Shown: positions 25,892 to 34,472, numbered from the stretch's first letter. The stretch: DNA of 64,000 bases from Kingella potus (GCF_900451175.1 NZ_UGJJ01000001.1:930001-994000), one strand, 5' to 3'. Notes: a model not told the origin generated them from the letters alone. Translations and numbers: made by a program.

Positions 25892-25915
25892 GGGCGGTGC
25901 GTCCGAAGGGATGGG

Positions 25916-25945
25916 AGGCCGTCTGAAAACGGTTTCAGACGGCCT
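25916..25945. terminator. DUS inverted-repeat terminator
   Basis: A tight DUS pair lies just past the stop codon of the SDH-like protease gene and ahead of ung. Confidence 0.55.
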
Positions 25946-25951
25946 TTCGGG

Positions 25952-26962
25952 TTAGGAAAGGTGGAGTATGGCGTGTTTTTCGCCGCCGCGGCCGTCGCTT
26001 TCGGTTACGTGCCAGCGGGAGTTGTCGTTGAGGGTGAGCCAGCGGCGTTCTTCGGTGCGGTAAAACCATTCTTTGTCGTTTTGGTAGAAAACCTGGATGT
26101 CGCGCGCTTCGAGGATGTTGAGGATTTCGTTGGAGTGGGAATGGGTGTCGTCGAAGTCGGTGATGGCGCGTTGTCCCATTTCGCTGTAGCGGGCGTTGAG
26201 GGCGAGCAGCAGGTCGTTGGCGGTTTTGTCGAGTTCGCAGGCGTTGAGGCCGATGCGGCGGGCTTCTTTGGTCAGGATGGGATAGCCGTGCGAGGGGTAG
26301 CCGGAGTTGAGGGTTTCGGCGATGTTGCGGACGTGGACGGGATCGGCGATGTGGTAGGAAAGCAGCTCTTCGCACAGCTTGATGGACAGGGATTCGGCTC
26401 TGTCCACCGCGCCGATGACGAGGGGATGGACGTAGTCGAACAGGGATTTGTAGGGGTTGGAGCCTGTGTCTTCGGTGTTTTTCTGCCAGAGTTTGACGAC
26501 GCGGTTGAGCTCGTCGAGGCTGACGGAAACACGGTCGTTGTCGCGGTCGATGGGGGAGAGGTCGTGGGTGAGGGAGGTGTCCACGGAGCTGAGGTAGGCC
26601 ATCGGCCCCATGTGGATTTCGTCCGCGCCGATGGCCATCATGGTGGCGGCGGAGGCGCATTGCAGGGGGATGAGGCTGACGAGGCGGTTGCAGCGGCTGC
26701 GGATGAGGTTGATCATGCGCAGGGCTTCTTTGCCGGAGCCGCCGTCGCTTTTGATGAAGAGATAGATGGTGTCGTGGCGGCCGGTGTGTTCGAGAACGCG
26801 GTAGAGGGCGAGTACGTCGTTGCGGTAGATGCTGCCGCCCATGCTGTTCCAGTAGCACAGCAGCGGGGCGTTGAGACAGCTTTCGAGTTCGACGATGATT
26901 TTCTGGGTGTCGGCAAACAGGCGCGGCGGCTGTTTGACGGCGGTGTTTTCGTTTTCGTCCAC
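25952..26962 (-). CDS. SDH/ClpP-superfamily serine protease-like protein
   Basis: The product is about 336 residues. Its core resembles the SDH/SppA/ClpP crotonase-like proteases: IYLFIKSDGGSGKEALRMI, then the nucleophile-type turn LQCASAATMMAIGADEIHMG, then AYLSSVDTSLTH. There is no signal peptide or membrane helix, so it should be cytosolic. The substrate is unknown, and the C-terminal third (about 230-336) has no family I recognise. I place the start at GTG 26962 because AAAGGAA lies seven bases upstream. The longer frame to 27013 runs through an uptake sequence. Confidence 0.8.
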   Translation of the reverse strand: MDENENTAVKQPPRLFADTQKIIVELESCLNAPLLCYWNSMGGSIYRNDVLALYRVLEHTGRHDTIYLFIKSDGGSGKEALRMINLIRSRCNRLVSLIPLQCASAATMMAIGADEIHMGPMAYLSSVDTSLTHDLSPIDRDNDRVSVSLDELNRVVKLWQKNTEDTGSNPYKSLFDYVHPLVIGAVDRAESLSIKLCEELLSYHIADPVHVRNIAETLNSGYPSHGYPILTKEARRIGLNACELDKTANDLLLALNARYSEMGQRAITDFDDTHSHSNEILNILEARDIQVFYQNDKEWFYRTEERRWLTLNDNSRWHVTESDGRGGEKHAILHLS

Positions 26963-27115
26963 GATATTTCCTTTGTTAACGGTTTTGGAATAAGGCCGTT
27001 CCGGTGCTTGCAAAGCCTTTTCAGACGGCCTTTTTTTGTTTGTTTATGTATATTATAACGAAAATTGCGGCTGTAATGTAACGGTGTTCGGATGTGCGCA
27101 TGGCAGGCGGCAATA

Positions 27116-27166
27116 AGGCCGTCTGAAATCCGGATCCGACAGCGGGATCCTGTTTTCAGACGGCCT
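27116..27166. terminator. DUS inverted-repeat terminator after hemE
   Basis: AGGCCGTCTGAAA and its complement, with an inner GGATCC...GGATCC dyad in the loop, lie just past the hemE stop codon. Confidence 0.55.
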
Positions 27167-27179
27167 TTGTGAGGACGGG

Positions 27180-28241
27180 TCAGCGGTGGTAGGGGCGGGA
27201 AAGTTCGTGTACCGCGTTTACCAGGATTTCGGCGTGTTCGGGGCTGGTGTGCTGGTTGATGCCGTGGCCGAGGTTGAATACATGGCCGCTGCCGCTGCCG
27301 TAGCCGGCCAGAATGCGGGCGGCTTCGGCGCGGATGGCTTCGGGCGTGCCGAAGAGGGCGAAGGGATCGAAATTGCCTTGCAGGGCTACTTTGCCGCCGA
27401 CGCGGCTGCGGGCTTGGCCGATGTCGCACGTCCAGTCCAAACCCAATGCGTCCGCACCGCTTTCGGCCATTTTTTCCAGCCACAGCCCGCCGCCTTTGGC
27501 AAACAGCACCACAGGCACGCGGCGGCCTTCGTTTTCGCGCTTGAGGCCGGCGATAATCTGCTTCATGTAGCGCAGGCTGAATGCTTCAAACGCGGCATCG
27601 CTCAACACGCCGCCCCAAGTGTCGAAAATCTGCACTGCCTGCGCCCCTGCGTCGATTTGCGCGTTAAGATAGGCGGTAACGGCTTCGGCATTGACGCTCA
27701 GGATTTTGTGCAGCAGGTCGGGGCGCGAATACAGCATGGTTTTGACGGTGCGGAAATCCTTACTGCCGCCGCCCTCGATCATGTAACACGCCAGCGTAAA
27801 CGGGCTGCCGGAAAATCCGATTAGCGGCACGCGGCCGTTTAAGGCGCGGCGGATAGAGCTTACCGCGTCAAACACATACTGCAAACGCGCCATGTCGGGC
27901 GTTTGCAGTTTGGCTATTGCGGCTTCGGTTTGCAGCGGCCGCTCGAATTTTGGTCCCTCGCCTTCGGCAAAATACAGCCCCAAGCCCATCGCGTCCGGCA
28001 CAGTGAGAATGTCGGAAAACAAAATCGCCGCATCCAAAGCAAAACGCTCGAGCGGCTGGATGGTTACTTCGGTGGCCAATTCGGTGTTTTTGCACAAATC
28101 CAAAAAGCTGCCGGCCTGCGCACGGGTGGCCTTGTATTCGGGCAGATAGCGGCCGGCCTGCCGCATCATCCAGATCGGCGTGTATTCGACAGGCTGTTTT
28201 AAGAGTGCGCGGAGAAAGGTATCGTTGTTGAGTGGCTGCAT
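27180..28241 (-). CDS. hemE: Uroporphyrinogen decarboxylase
   Basis: HemE decarboxylates the four acetate side chains of uroporphyrinogen III in haem synthesis. The 353-residue product has the active-site block WMMRQAGRYLPEY with Arg27 and Arg31, and the catalytic Asp77 in FSDILT. The FGSPxTLxxYMxEG-like motif appears as GFSGSPFTLACYMIEGGGSK. The C-terminal LGHGINQHTSPE supplies the conserved His. The start MQPLNNDTFLRALL is normal. A -10 element lies about 37 bases upstream; lgt is divergent. Confidence 0.97.
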   Translation of the reverse strand: MQPLNNDTFLRALLKQPVEYTPIWMMRQAGRYLPEYKATRAQAGSFLDLCKNTELATEVTIQPLERFALDAAILFSDILTVPDAMGLGLYFAEGEGPKFERPLQTEAAIAKLQTPDMARLQYVFDAVSSIRRALNGRVPLIGFSGSPFTLACYMIEGGGSKDFRTVKTMLYSRPDLLHKILSVNAEAVTAYLNAQIDAGAQAVQIFDTWGGVLSDAAFEAFSLRYMKQIIAGLKRENEGRRVPVVLFAKGGGLWLEKMAESGADALGLDWTCDIGQARSRVGGKVALQGNFDPFALFGTPEAIRAEAARILAGYGSGSGHVFNLGHGINQHTSPEHAEILVNAVHELSRPYHR

Positions 28242-28277
28242 GGCGTATATCGTTTGGAAACGGTTGAAAAGCGGGAG

Positions 28278-28283
28278 ATTATA
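28278..28283 (-). promoter_or_regulatory. Probable -10 element of hemE
   Basis: TATAAT on the minus strand, with an uptake sequence immediately upstream in the spacer position. Confidence 0.4.
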
Positions 28284-28314
28284 GCCGAAGGCCGTCTGAA
28301 AAGCGGGTTTTGCG

Positions 28315-28320
28315 TATAAT
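28315..28320 (+). promoter_or_regulatory. Probable -10 element of lgt
   Basis: TATAAT preceded by TTGCG, 36 bases upstream of lgt. The shared hemE/lgt gap holds one uptake sequence between the two -10 elements. Confidence 0.45.
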
Positions 28321-28355
28321 GCCGCCTTTGCTTTTTCAAGAATGTATCAGACCTT

Positions 28356-29213
28356 ATGCTTATCCATCCGCAGTTTGATCCCGCCGCCCTGCATCTGGGG
28401 CCGCTCGCCATCCGCTGGTATGCCCTCAGCTATATTGTCGGCTTCGCGCTGTTTATGTGGCTCGGCCGCCGCCGCATCAAACAGGGCGGCACGCCGTTTA
28501 CCGTGGAAATGCTCGACGACTTCCTCACTTGGGGCGTAATCGGCGTGATACTCGGCGGACGGCTCGGTTTCGTCTTGTTTTACCAGCCCGAATACTATCT
28601 CTCCCATCCGGCCGACATCGTCAAAGTCTGGAACGGCGGTATGTCTTTCCACGGCGGCTTTCTCGGCGTAGTGGCGGCAAGCTGGCTGTTTGCCCGCAAA
28701 AATGGCCTAAAATGGATGCAGGTACTCGACTTTGTCGCCCCGCTCGTGCCGCTCGGCCTCGCTTCGGGACGCATCGGCAATTTTATCAACGGCGAATTGT
28801 GGGGACGCATTACCAACCCCTATGCCTTTTGGGCAATGGGTTTTCCGCAGGCTGCGGAGGCAGACGCACATTTGGCGGCGGGTAATCCGCAGTGGGCGCA
28901 GTGGCTGGCGCAATACGGCGCACTGCCGCGCCATCCCTCGCAGCTTTACCAGTTTGCGCTCGAAGGCGTATTGCTGTTTGTGCTGGTGTGGCTGTTTTCA
29001 AGCAAACCGCGTCCTACGGGGCAGACCGCCATGCTGTTTCTCGCCGGCTACGGCCTGTTCCGCTTCATTGCCGAATACGCCCGCCAGCCTGACGACTATC
29101 TCGGCCTGCTGACGCTGGGTTTGTCGATGGGGCAGTGGCTCAGCCTGCCGATGCTGGCGGCCGGTGTGGCCGGCTTCATCTGCTTCGGCCGCCGCAAGCA
29201 ACAGACGGATTAG
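28356..29213 (+). CDS. lgt: Prolipoprotein diacylglyceryl transferase
   Basis: Lgt transfers diacylglycerol from phosphatidylglycerol to the lipobox Cys, the first step of lipoprotein maturation at the inner membrane. The 285-residue polytopic product has the MSFHGGFLG motif and the Lgt signature GRIGNFINGELWGR with the essential Arg. A second conserved Arg lies in LFRFIAEYARQPD. About seven membrane helices are visible. The window encodes several lipoproteins that would be its substrates. Confidence 0.97.
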   Translation: MLIHPQFDPAALHLGPLAIRWYALSYIVGFALFMWLGRRRIKQGGTPFTVEMLDDFLTWGVIGVILGGRLGFVLFYQPEYYLSHPADIVKVWNGGMSFHGGFLGVVAASWLFARKNGLKWMQVLDFVAPLVPLGLASGRIGNFINGELWGRITNPYAFWAMGFPQAAEADAHLAAGNPQWAQWLAQYGALPRHPSQLYQFALEGVLLFVLVWLFSSKPRPTGQTAMLFLAGYGLFRFIAEYARQPDDYLGLLTLGLSMGQWLSLPMLAAGVAGFICFGRRKQQTD

Positions 29214-29216
29214 TGT

Positions 29217-29266
29217 TTTTCAGACGGCCTTTTTCTGCTTTGCAGGGTTTTGAGGCCGTCTGAAAA
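29217..29266. terminator. DUS inverted repeat after lgt
   Basis: Complementary uptake sequences in tail-to-tail order lie just past the lgt stop codon, and T5 follows the first arm. Confidence 0.5.
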
Positions 29267-29364
29267 CAGTATGTGGCGGGAAAGCAGGCATACAGGGGGC
29301 TGAAAACGCAAACCCGCTTGCAAAGCGCGCCGCCGGTCGGTACAATCCGCAGCCTAATTCATAC

Positions 29365-29441
29365 AGGCACGTAGCTCAGTTGGTTAGAGCACCACCTTGA
29401 CATGGTGGGGGTCGTTGGTTCGAATCCAATCGTGCCTACCA
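29365..29441 (+). tRNA. tRNA-Val(GAC)
   Basis: A full cloverleaf. The acceptor arm AGGCACG pairs with CGTGCCT. The anticodon arm CCACC-TTGACAT-GGTGG presents GAC. The T arm has GTTCGAAT, and CCA is encoded. It lies just upstream of thrS. Confidence 0.96.
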
Positions 29442-29497
29442 GAATTTTCCAAAACGGCATTCGTGCCGTTATTTTTATAATGTTTCCGGAGTCTTTA

Positions 29498-31411
29498 ATG
29501 TTGAACATTACCTTGCCCGATGGTTCCGTCCGCCGGTATGAAGCCCCCGTAACCGTGGCGCAGATTGCCGCCTCTATCGGTGCCGGGCTGGCGAAGGCGA
29601 CAGTGGCGGGCAGGGTCAACGGCAGGCTGGTTGACGCGTGTGATCCGATTACCGAAGATGCAAGCGTCCAAATCATTACTCCGAAAGACAAAGAAGGCGT
29701 GGAAATTATCCGCCATTCCTGCGCCCACTTGGTCGGCCATGCGGTCAAACAGCTCTATCCCGATGCCAAAATGGTCATCGGCCCCGTTATCGAAGACGGC
29801 TTCTATTACGATATAGCCACCGAAAAACCATTTACCCCCGAAGATGTTGCCGCTATTGAAGCGCGGATGAAAGAACTGATTAATCAGGATTACGATGTCG
29901 TCAAAGTGATGACGCCGCGTGCCGAAACCATCAAAACTTTCCAAGAGCGCGGCGAGGAATACAAGCTGCGCCTGATTGAAGATATGCCGGAAGTAGAGGC
30001 GATGGGTCTGTACCATCATCAGGAATACGTGGATATGTGCCGCGGCCCACATGTGCCGAACACCCGTTTTCTGAAAAACTTCAAACTGACCAAGCTGGCC
30101 GGTGCGTATTGGCGCGGCGACAGCAACAATGAAATGCTGCAACGCATTTACGGCACGGCATGGGCAAGCAAAGACGAGTTGAAAGACTATATCCGGCGTA
30201 TCGAAGAAGCGGAAAAGCGCGACCACCGCAAGCTGGGCAGGCAGTTGGATTTGTTCCATTTGCAGGAAGAAGCACCCGGCATGGTGTTTTGGCATCCGCG
30301 CGGCTGGGCCTTGTGGCAGGCTATTGAGCAGCATATGCGCAAAGAACTGGATGCGGCAGGCTACCGCGAAGTAAAAACGCCTCAAATCATGGATAAAACT
30401 TTTTGGGAGCGTTCCGGCCATTGGGATAATTACCAAGACAATATGTTTGTAACCCAGTCGGAAAAACGTGAATATGCCGTCAAACCGATGAACTGCCCGG
30501 GTCATGTTCAAATTTTCAACAACGGCCTGCGCTCGTACCGCGATTTGCCGATGCGTTTGGCAGAATTCGGTTCATGCCACCGCAACGAGCCGAGCGGGGC
30601 GTTGCACGGACTGATGCGTGTGCGCGGTTTTGTGCAGGACGATGCCCATATTTTCTGTACCGAAGAGCAAATCGTCGAAGAAGCACGCCGGTTCAACGAA
30701 TTGCTGGTGCGCATCTACAAACAGTTCGGATTCCATGATGTTTCCGTGAAACTGTCCCTGCGTCCGGAAAAACGGGCGGGCTCCGACGAAATTTGGGACA
30801 GAGCCGAGCAAGGCCTGCGCGACGCGCTTACCGCCTGCGGTGTCAAATGGGAAGAATTACCCGGGGAAGGCGCGTTTTACGGGCCGAAAATCGAATACCA
30901 CGTCAAAGATGCTATCGGCCGTTCGTGGCAGTGCGGCACGCTGCAACTGGATTTCGTTTTGCCGGAACGACTGGACGCGGAATATGTTACCGAAAGTAAC
31001 GACCGCGCCCGCCCCGTGATGCTGCACCGCGCCATTTTGGGTTCTTTGGAGCGCTTTATCGGCATTCTGATTGAAAACCACGCCGGTTCTTTTCCGTTGT
31101 GGCTGGCTCCGGTTCAGATGGTTGTAATGAACATTACCGAGCATCAGGAAGATTACTGCCGCAGGGTCGTGGAAAAACTGCGTGCCAAAGGTTTCCGGGT
31201 AGAATTGGATTTGCGCAACGAAAAAATCGGCTACAAAATCCGCGACAACAGCCAATACCGGTTCCCCTATCAAATTGTAGTGGGAGACAAGGAAAAAGAA
31301 AGCGGCCAAGTTGCCGTGCGCCGCAAGGCAGAAGATTTGGGTTCTTTAAAGATTGACGATTTTATTGCACGCTTAGAGCAGGAAATTGCCGAATCTTTGG
31401 TAAATCATTAA
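29498..31411 (+). CDS. thrS: Threonyl-tRNA synthetase
   Basis: ThrS charges tRNA-Thr. The 637-residue product has the N-terminal TGS domain (about 1-60), an editing domain with HSCAHLVGHAVKQLYP and the CRGPHVPNT zinc/editing motif, and a class II catalytic core. Core motifs include MNCPGHVQIF (zinc Cys), FGSCHRNEPSGALHGLMRVR and the ILGSLERFIGILIE motif 3. The C-terminal anticodon-binding domain ends the protein. A longer frame reads back through the tRNA; the ATG at 29498 starts the TGS domain (MLNITLPDGSVRR). It heads the thrS-infC-rpmI-rplT cluster. Confidence 0.97.
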   Translation: MLNITLPDGSVRRYEAPVTVAQIAASIGAGLAKATVAGRVNGRLVDACDPITEDASVQIITPKDKEGVEIIRHSCAHLVGHAVKQLYPDAKMVIGPVIEDGFYYDIATEKPFTPEDVAAIEARMKELINQDYDVVKVMTPRAETIKTFQERGEEYKLRLIEDMPEVEAMGLYHHQEYVDMCRGPHVPNTRFLKNFKLTKLAGAYWRGDSNNEMLQRIYGTAWASKDELKDYIRRIEEAEKRDHRKLGRQLDLFHLQEEAPGMVFWHPRGWALWQAIEQHMRKELDAAGYREVKTPQIMDKTFWERSGHWDNYQDNMFVTQSEKREYAVKPMNCPGHVQIFNNGLRSYRDLPMRLAEFGSCHRNEPSGALHGLMRVRGFVQDDAHIFCTEEQIVEEARRFNELLVRIYKQFGFHDVSVKLSLRPEKRAGSDEIWDRAEQGLRDALTACGVKWEELPGEGAFYGPKIEYHVKDAIGRSWQCGTLQLDFVLPERLDAEYVTESNDRARPVMLHRAILGSLERFIGILIENHAGSFPLWLAPVQMVVMNITEHQEDYCRRVVEKLRAKGFRVELDLRNEKIGYKIRDNSQYRFPYQIVVGDKEKESGQVAVRRKAEDLGSLKIDDFIARLEQEIAESLVNH

Positions 31412-31430
31412 CTTTAAAAGGAGTATTACT

Positions 31431-31955
31431 ATCGCACAAGAACGCGAAGCACGAATCAACGGTGAAATTACCGCTAAAGAAGTGCGATTGATCAGTGAGG
31501 CAGGCGAGCAGCTTGGTGTTGTATCTGTCCGTGAGGCTTTGTCTATGGCCGAAGAGCAGGATGTCGATTTGGTGGAAATTTCCCCAACCGCCAAACCGCC
31601 TGTTTGCAAACTTATGGATTTTGGCAAATATAAATACCAGCAGGCCAAAAAACGCGACGAAGCCAAGAAAAACCAAAAGCAGGTGCAAATTAAGGAAATC
31701 AAGTTCCGTCCGGGTACGGATGACGGCGATTACCAGATTAAGATGCGCAATATCGTCCGTTTCCTGACAGACGGCGATAAAGTGAAAGTAACGCTGCGGT
31801 TTCGAGGTCGCGAAATGGCGCACCAACAGTTAGGTGCTCAGCTTTTGGAGCGTGTCAAAGAAGATTTGGCAGAGTTGGCACAAATCGAGCAGTTTCCAAA
31901 AATGGAAGGCCGTCAGATGGTGATGATGATTGCGCCCAAAAAGAAACAAGGTTAA
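31431..31955 (+). CDS. infC: Translation initiation factor IF-3 (AUC start)
   Basis: IF-3 prevents premature 70S joining and proofreads start-codon choice. No ATG, GTG or TTG is suitably placed, but ATC at 31431 sits seven bases after GGAG and reads IAQEREARINGEITAKEV, the conserved IF-3 opening. Non-standard start codons underlie IF-3 autoregulation in other bacteria. Starting there gives 174 residues with the N-domain, the KYKYQQAKKRDEAKKNQKQ linker helix and the C-domain (KVTLRFRGREMAHQ). A later GTG (31482) would delete the N-terminus. It follows thrS by 19 bases. Confidence 0.95.
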   Translation: MAQEREARINGEITAKEVRLISEAGEQLGVVSVREALSMAEEQDVDLVEISPTAKPPVCKLMDFGKYKYQQAKKRDEAKKNQKQVQIKEIKFRPGTDDGDYQIKMRNIVRFLTDGDKVKVTLRFRGREMAHQQLGAQLLERVKEDLAELAQIEQFPKMEGRQMVMMIAPKKKQG

Positions 31956-32116
31956 AATAGCAAACTTGCCTTGCCATACGGAATTGCTATGCTTTCGGCA
32001 AGTATCTTGCAAGATAGCTGCAAAAACCAAAAACCGTGGTGTTTGGGTTGTAAGTGTTTGAAGGAAAAATTCAAAACCCCCTGATGCCTTATCCGATAAC
32101 AAAATGGAGTTTTCCT

Positions 32117-32314
32117 ATGCCTAAAATGAAAACCAAGTCCAGTGCGAAAAAACGCTTTAAAGTACTGGGTAACGGTGGTGTTAAGCGCGCCCATGCGTTC
32201 AAACGCCATATCTTGACTAAAAAGACAACGAAAAACAAACGCCAATTGCGTGGTACCTCTATGGTAAATGACCGTGATTTGGCTTCTGTTGCCAAAATGT
32301 TACCCTACGCTTAA
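32117..32314 (+). CDS. rpmI: 50S ribosomal protein L35
   Basis: A 65-residue basic protein that opens [20 protein letters not shown] and has the [20 protein letters not shown] block of bL35. The start at 32117 follows TGGAG. It lies 161 bases after infC and 14 before rplT, the conserved IF3-L35-L20 order. Confidence 0.97.
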
Positions 32315-32328
32315 AAGGAGTTTGAACT

Positions 32329-32688
32329 ATGCCACGCGTAAAACGCGGTGTAACCGCACGTGCCCGTCATAAAAAAGTATTAGCATTGGCCAAAGGCTAT
32401 CGCGGCCGCCGCAAAAATGTTTACCGTATCGCCAAACAGGCAGTAATGAAGGCTGGTCAATATGCTTACCGCGACCGCCGTCAGCGCAAACGTCAGTTTC
32501 GCCAGCTTTGGATTGCTCGTATCAATGCTGGTGCACGCGCAAACGGTTTGTCTTACAGCAAATTTATGAACGGTTTGAAACGTGCTGCGATTGAAATTGA
32601 CCGCAAAGTATTGGCCGATTTGGCTGTGTTCGACAAAGCCGTGTTCGCCCAGTTAGTTGAAAAGGCAAAAGCAGCATTGTTGGTTTAG
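32329..32688 (+). CDS. rplT: 50S ribosomal protein L20
   Basis: bL20 binds 23S rRNA early in 50S assembly and represses its own operon in several bacteria. The 119-residue product starts MPRVKRGVTARARHKKVLAL and has the long basic helix ending YAYRDRRQRKRQFRQLWI. The globular C-terminal domain contains NGLSYSKFMNGLKRA. AAAAGGAG precedes the start. A strong hairpin terminator lies 13 bases past the stop. Confidence 0.98.
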   Translation: MPRVKRGVTARARHKKVLALAKGYRGRRKNVYRIAKQAVMKAGQYAYRDRRQRKRQFRQLWIARINAGARANGLSYSKFMNGLKRAAIEIDRKVLADLAVFDKAVFAQLVEKAKAALLV

Positions 32689-32700
32689 AGACCCTTAAAC

Positions 32701-32723
32701 AGGAAACTTCGGTTTCCTTTTTT
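32701..32723 (+). terminator. Rho-independent terminator after rplT
   Basis: AGGAAAC and GTTTCCT pair around a TTCG tetraloop and run into six T residues. This classic terminator separates the ribosomal genes from pheS. Confidence 0.85.
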
Positions 32724-32830
32724 ATATTCTATATATTTGATTTTTTAACAAAACCCCTGTTTTTTGAATCAGCTTTGCGATAAAATACCGCCAATTCATT
32801 ATCAAACGGATTGGCCGTGATAGATTGCAG

Positions 32831-32858
32831 AAGGCCGTCTGAATTTTCAGACGGCCTT
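32831..32858. repeat. DUS inverted pair upstream of pheS
   Basis: AAGGCCGTCTGAA faces its complement with almost no loop, about 45 bases before the pheS start. It could act as a terminator or leader hairpin. Confidence 0.5.
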
Positions 32859-32902
32859 CTTGTTTGAATCTGTGCCTAATCGTCAACAGACATAAGACTA
32901 TT

Positions 32903-33910
32903 ATGGAAAATGCAAATATGCAAAACGCCAACCAAATCACCGCAGAGGGCATTGCCGCCCTCGAAGCCGCCGCCGACCAGCAAGCGCTGGAGCTTGTCAA
33001 AGCCCGCTACATGGGCAAAGCCGGCGAACTCAACGCACTGCTCAAACAGCTCGGGCAAATGTCGCCCGAAGAGCGCAAAACCGCCGGCGCGCACATCAAC
33101 GAATGCAAAAACCGCTTTCAGACGGCCTACAACGCCAAACGCGATGCTTTTGCCGCCGCCCAACTGCAACAACGCCTTGCCGCCGAAGCACTCGACATTA
33201 CCCTGCCCGGACGCAGCGGCGGCAGCGGCGGCCTCCACCCCGTAACCCTTACCCTGCAACGCGTGGTCGAACTCTTTCACGGCATGGGCTTCGAAGTGGC
33301 CGACGGCCCCGAAATCGAAGACGACTTCCACAACTTCCAAGCCCTCAACATCCCGCAAAACCACCCCGCCCGCGCCATGCAGGACACTTTTTACGTCGAA
33401 AACGGCGACGTATTGCGCACCCACACCTCGCCGATCCAAATCCGCTACATGTTCGACAAAAAAAATCCGCCCATCCGCATCATCGCCCCCGGCCGCGTGT
33501 ACCGAGTGGACAGCGACGCCACCCACTCGCCCATGTTCCACCAAGCCGAAGGCCTGTGGGTGGAAGAAGGCGTAACCTTTGCCGACCTCAAAGCCGTGTT
33601 CACCGAATTTATCCGCCGCTTTTTCGAGCGCGATGATTTGCAGGTGCGCTTCCGCCCCTCGTTCTTCCCCTTTACCGAACCGTCCGCCGAAATCGACATC
33701 ATGGGCGACAACGGCAAATGGCTCGAAGTCGGCGGCTGCGGCATGGTGCATCCCAACGTCCTGACAAACGTCAACATCGACCCCGAACGCTACACCGGCT
33801 TCGCTTTCGGCATCGGCCTCGACCGCTTCGCCATGCTGCGCTACGGCGTAAACGACCTGCGCCTGTTCTTTGACAACGATTTGAATTTCTTGAAACAGTT
33901 TGCCAAATAA
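32903..33910 (+). CDS. pheS: Phenylalanyl-tRNA synthetase alpha subunit
   Basis: PheS carries the catalytic class II core of the alpha2beta2 PheRS. The 335-residue product has the N-terminal coiled coil (about 1-85), then LHPVTLTLQRVVELFHGMGF. Motif 2 is RTHTSPIQIRYM with RVYRVDSDATHSPMFHQ, and motif 3 is GIGLDRFAMLRYG. An in-frame start 13 codons upstream exists; I prefer ATG 32903 (MENANMQNANQITAEGI), which matches the family's length. Its partner pheT lies 2.7 kb downstream because a restriction-modification cassette splits the operon. Confidence 0.96.
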   Translation: MENANMQNANQITAEGIAALEAAADQQALELVKARYMGKAGELNALLKQLGQMSPEERKTAGAHINECKNRFQTAYNAKRDAFAAAQLQQRLAAEALDITLPGRSGGSGGLHPVTLTLQRVVELFHGMGFEVADGPEIEDDFHNFQALNIPQNHPARAMQDTFYVENGDVLRTHTSPIQIRYMFDKKNPPIRIIAPGRVYRVDSDATHSPMFHQAEGLWVEEGVTFADLKAVFTEFIRRFFERDDLQVRFRPSFFPFTEPSAEIDIMGDNGKWLEVGGCGMVHPNVLTNVNIDPERYTGFAFGIGLDRFAMLRYGVNDLRLFFDNDLNFLKQFAK

Positions 33911-33920
33911 TCCGCCGCAA

Positions 33921-33967
33921 GCTGCCTGAAAAACGGCATAGATAGGCGGTTTTCAGGCAGCCTGAAA
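33921..33967. repeat. Foreign-dialect uptake-sequence inverted repeat
   Basis: GCTGCCTGAAAA (33921-33932) and TTTTCAGGCAGC (33951-33962) are perfect 12-base arms. The right part also reads AGGCAGCCTGAA (33956-33967) on the plus strand. These are the uptake dialects described for Simonsiella and Kingella, not the AGGCCGTCTGAA used in the rest of this window. The hairpin terminates pheS and marks the left edge of the restriction island. Confidence 0.7.
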
Positions 33968-34040
33968 CAACAAGAACGATGCGATAACTGCCCTGCATCA
34001 ATCGGATGATTCGGAAAATATTTCAGACGGCCTCTTTAAA

Positions 34041-34472
34041 ATGGACAGACTGACACCCGAACAGCGCCGAAAATGTATGCAGGCCAATAAAAGCAAAGGC
34101 ACAAAGCCCGAACTGCTGCTGGCAAAAGCCATGTGGAGGCTCGGCCTGCGTTACCGCAAAAACAGCAAAACCGTTTTCGGCAAGCCGGATTTCAGCTTCA
34201 AAAAATACAAAGTCGCCGTATTTGTGGACGGCGAATTTTGGCACGGCAAAGATTGGGAAAAACGCAAGGACGACATCAAAAGCAACCGTGGTTTCTGGCT
34301 CGAAAAAATCGAACGCAATATGCGGCGCGATGCCGAAGTAACAGGCCGTCTGAAAGCCGAAGGCTGGACGGTGTTCCGTTTTTGGGGCAGAGATATTGTC
34401 AAGAATCCTGATGCTGCGGCCGACCAAATACAGAGAGTAATCCATGAAAAAAGAACATTACCCCGAAATTGA
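34041..34472 (+). CDS. vsr: Very short patch repair endonuclease (Vsr)
   Basis: Vsr nicks beside T:G mismatches that arise when 5-methylcytosine deaminates, protecting methylated sites from mutation. The 143-residue product has the family core: FGKPDFSFKKYKVAVFVDGE with catalytic Asp50, FWHGKDW, then FWLEKIERNMRRD and LKAEGWTVFRFWGRDI. It is a short Vsr with no extra domain. It starts seven bases after an AG-DUS half-site and overlaps the methyltransferase gene by 29 bases, which shows they form one operon. Its target should be the methylase's own site. Confidence 0.92.
   Translation: MDRLTPEQRRKCMQANKSKGTKPELLLAKAMWRLGLRYRKNSKTVFGKPDFSFKKYKVAVFVDGEFWHGKDWEKRKDDIKSNRGFWLEKIERNMRRDAEVTGRLKAEGWTVFRFWGRDIVKNPDAAADQIQRVIHEKRTLPRN

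Noticed and set aside
26963..27013. Longer start for the SDH-like protease
   Set aside because: It would include a reverse uptake sequence, and a good ribosome site serves GTG 26962.
25493..27058. 521-codon plus-strand frame opposite ung and the SDH-like gene
   Set aside because: Its Gly/Val/Phe/Asp-rich, low-complexity translation is the mirror of GC-rich minus-strand genes and it runs through uptake sequences.
32003..32016. Perfect palindrome TATCTTGCAAGATA before rpmI as a ribosomal-protein operator
   Set aside because: It has no loop for a useful RNA hairpin and no known L20/L35 leader structure could be matched by eye.
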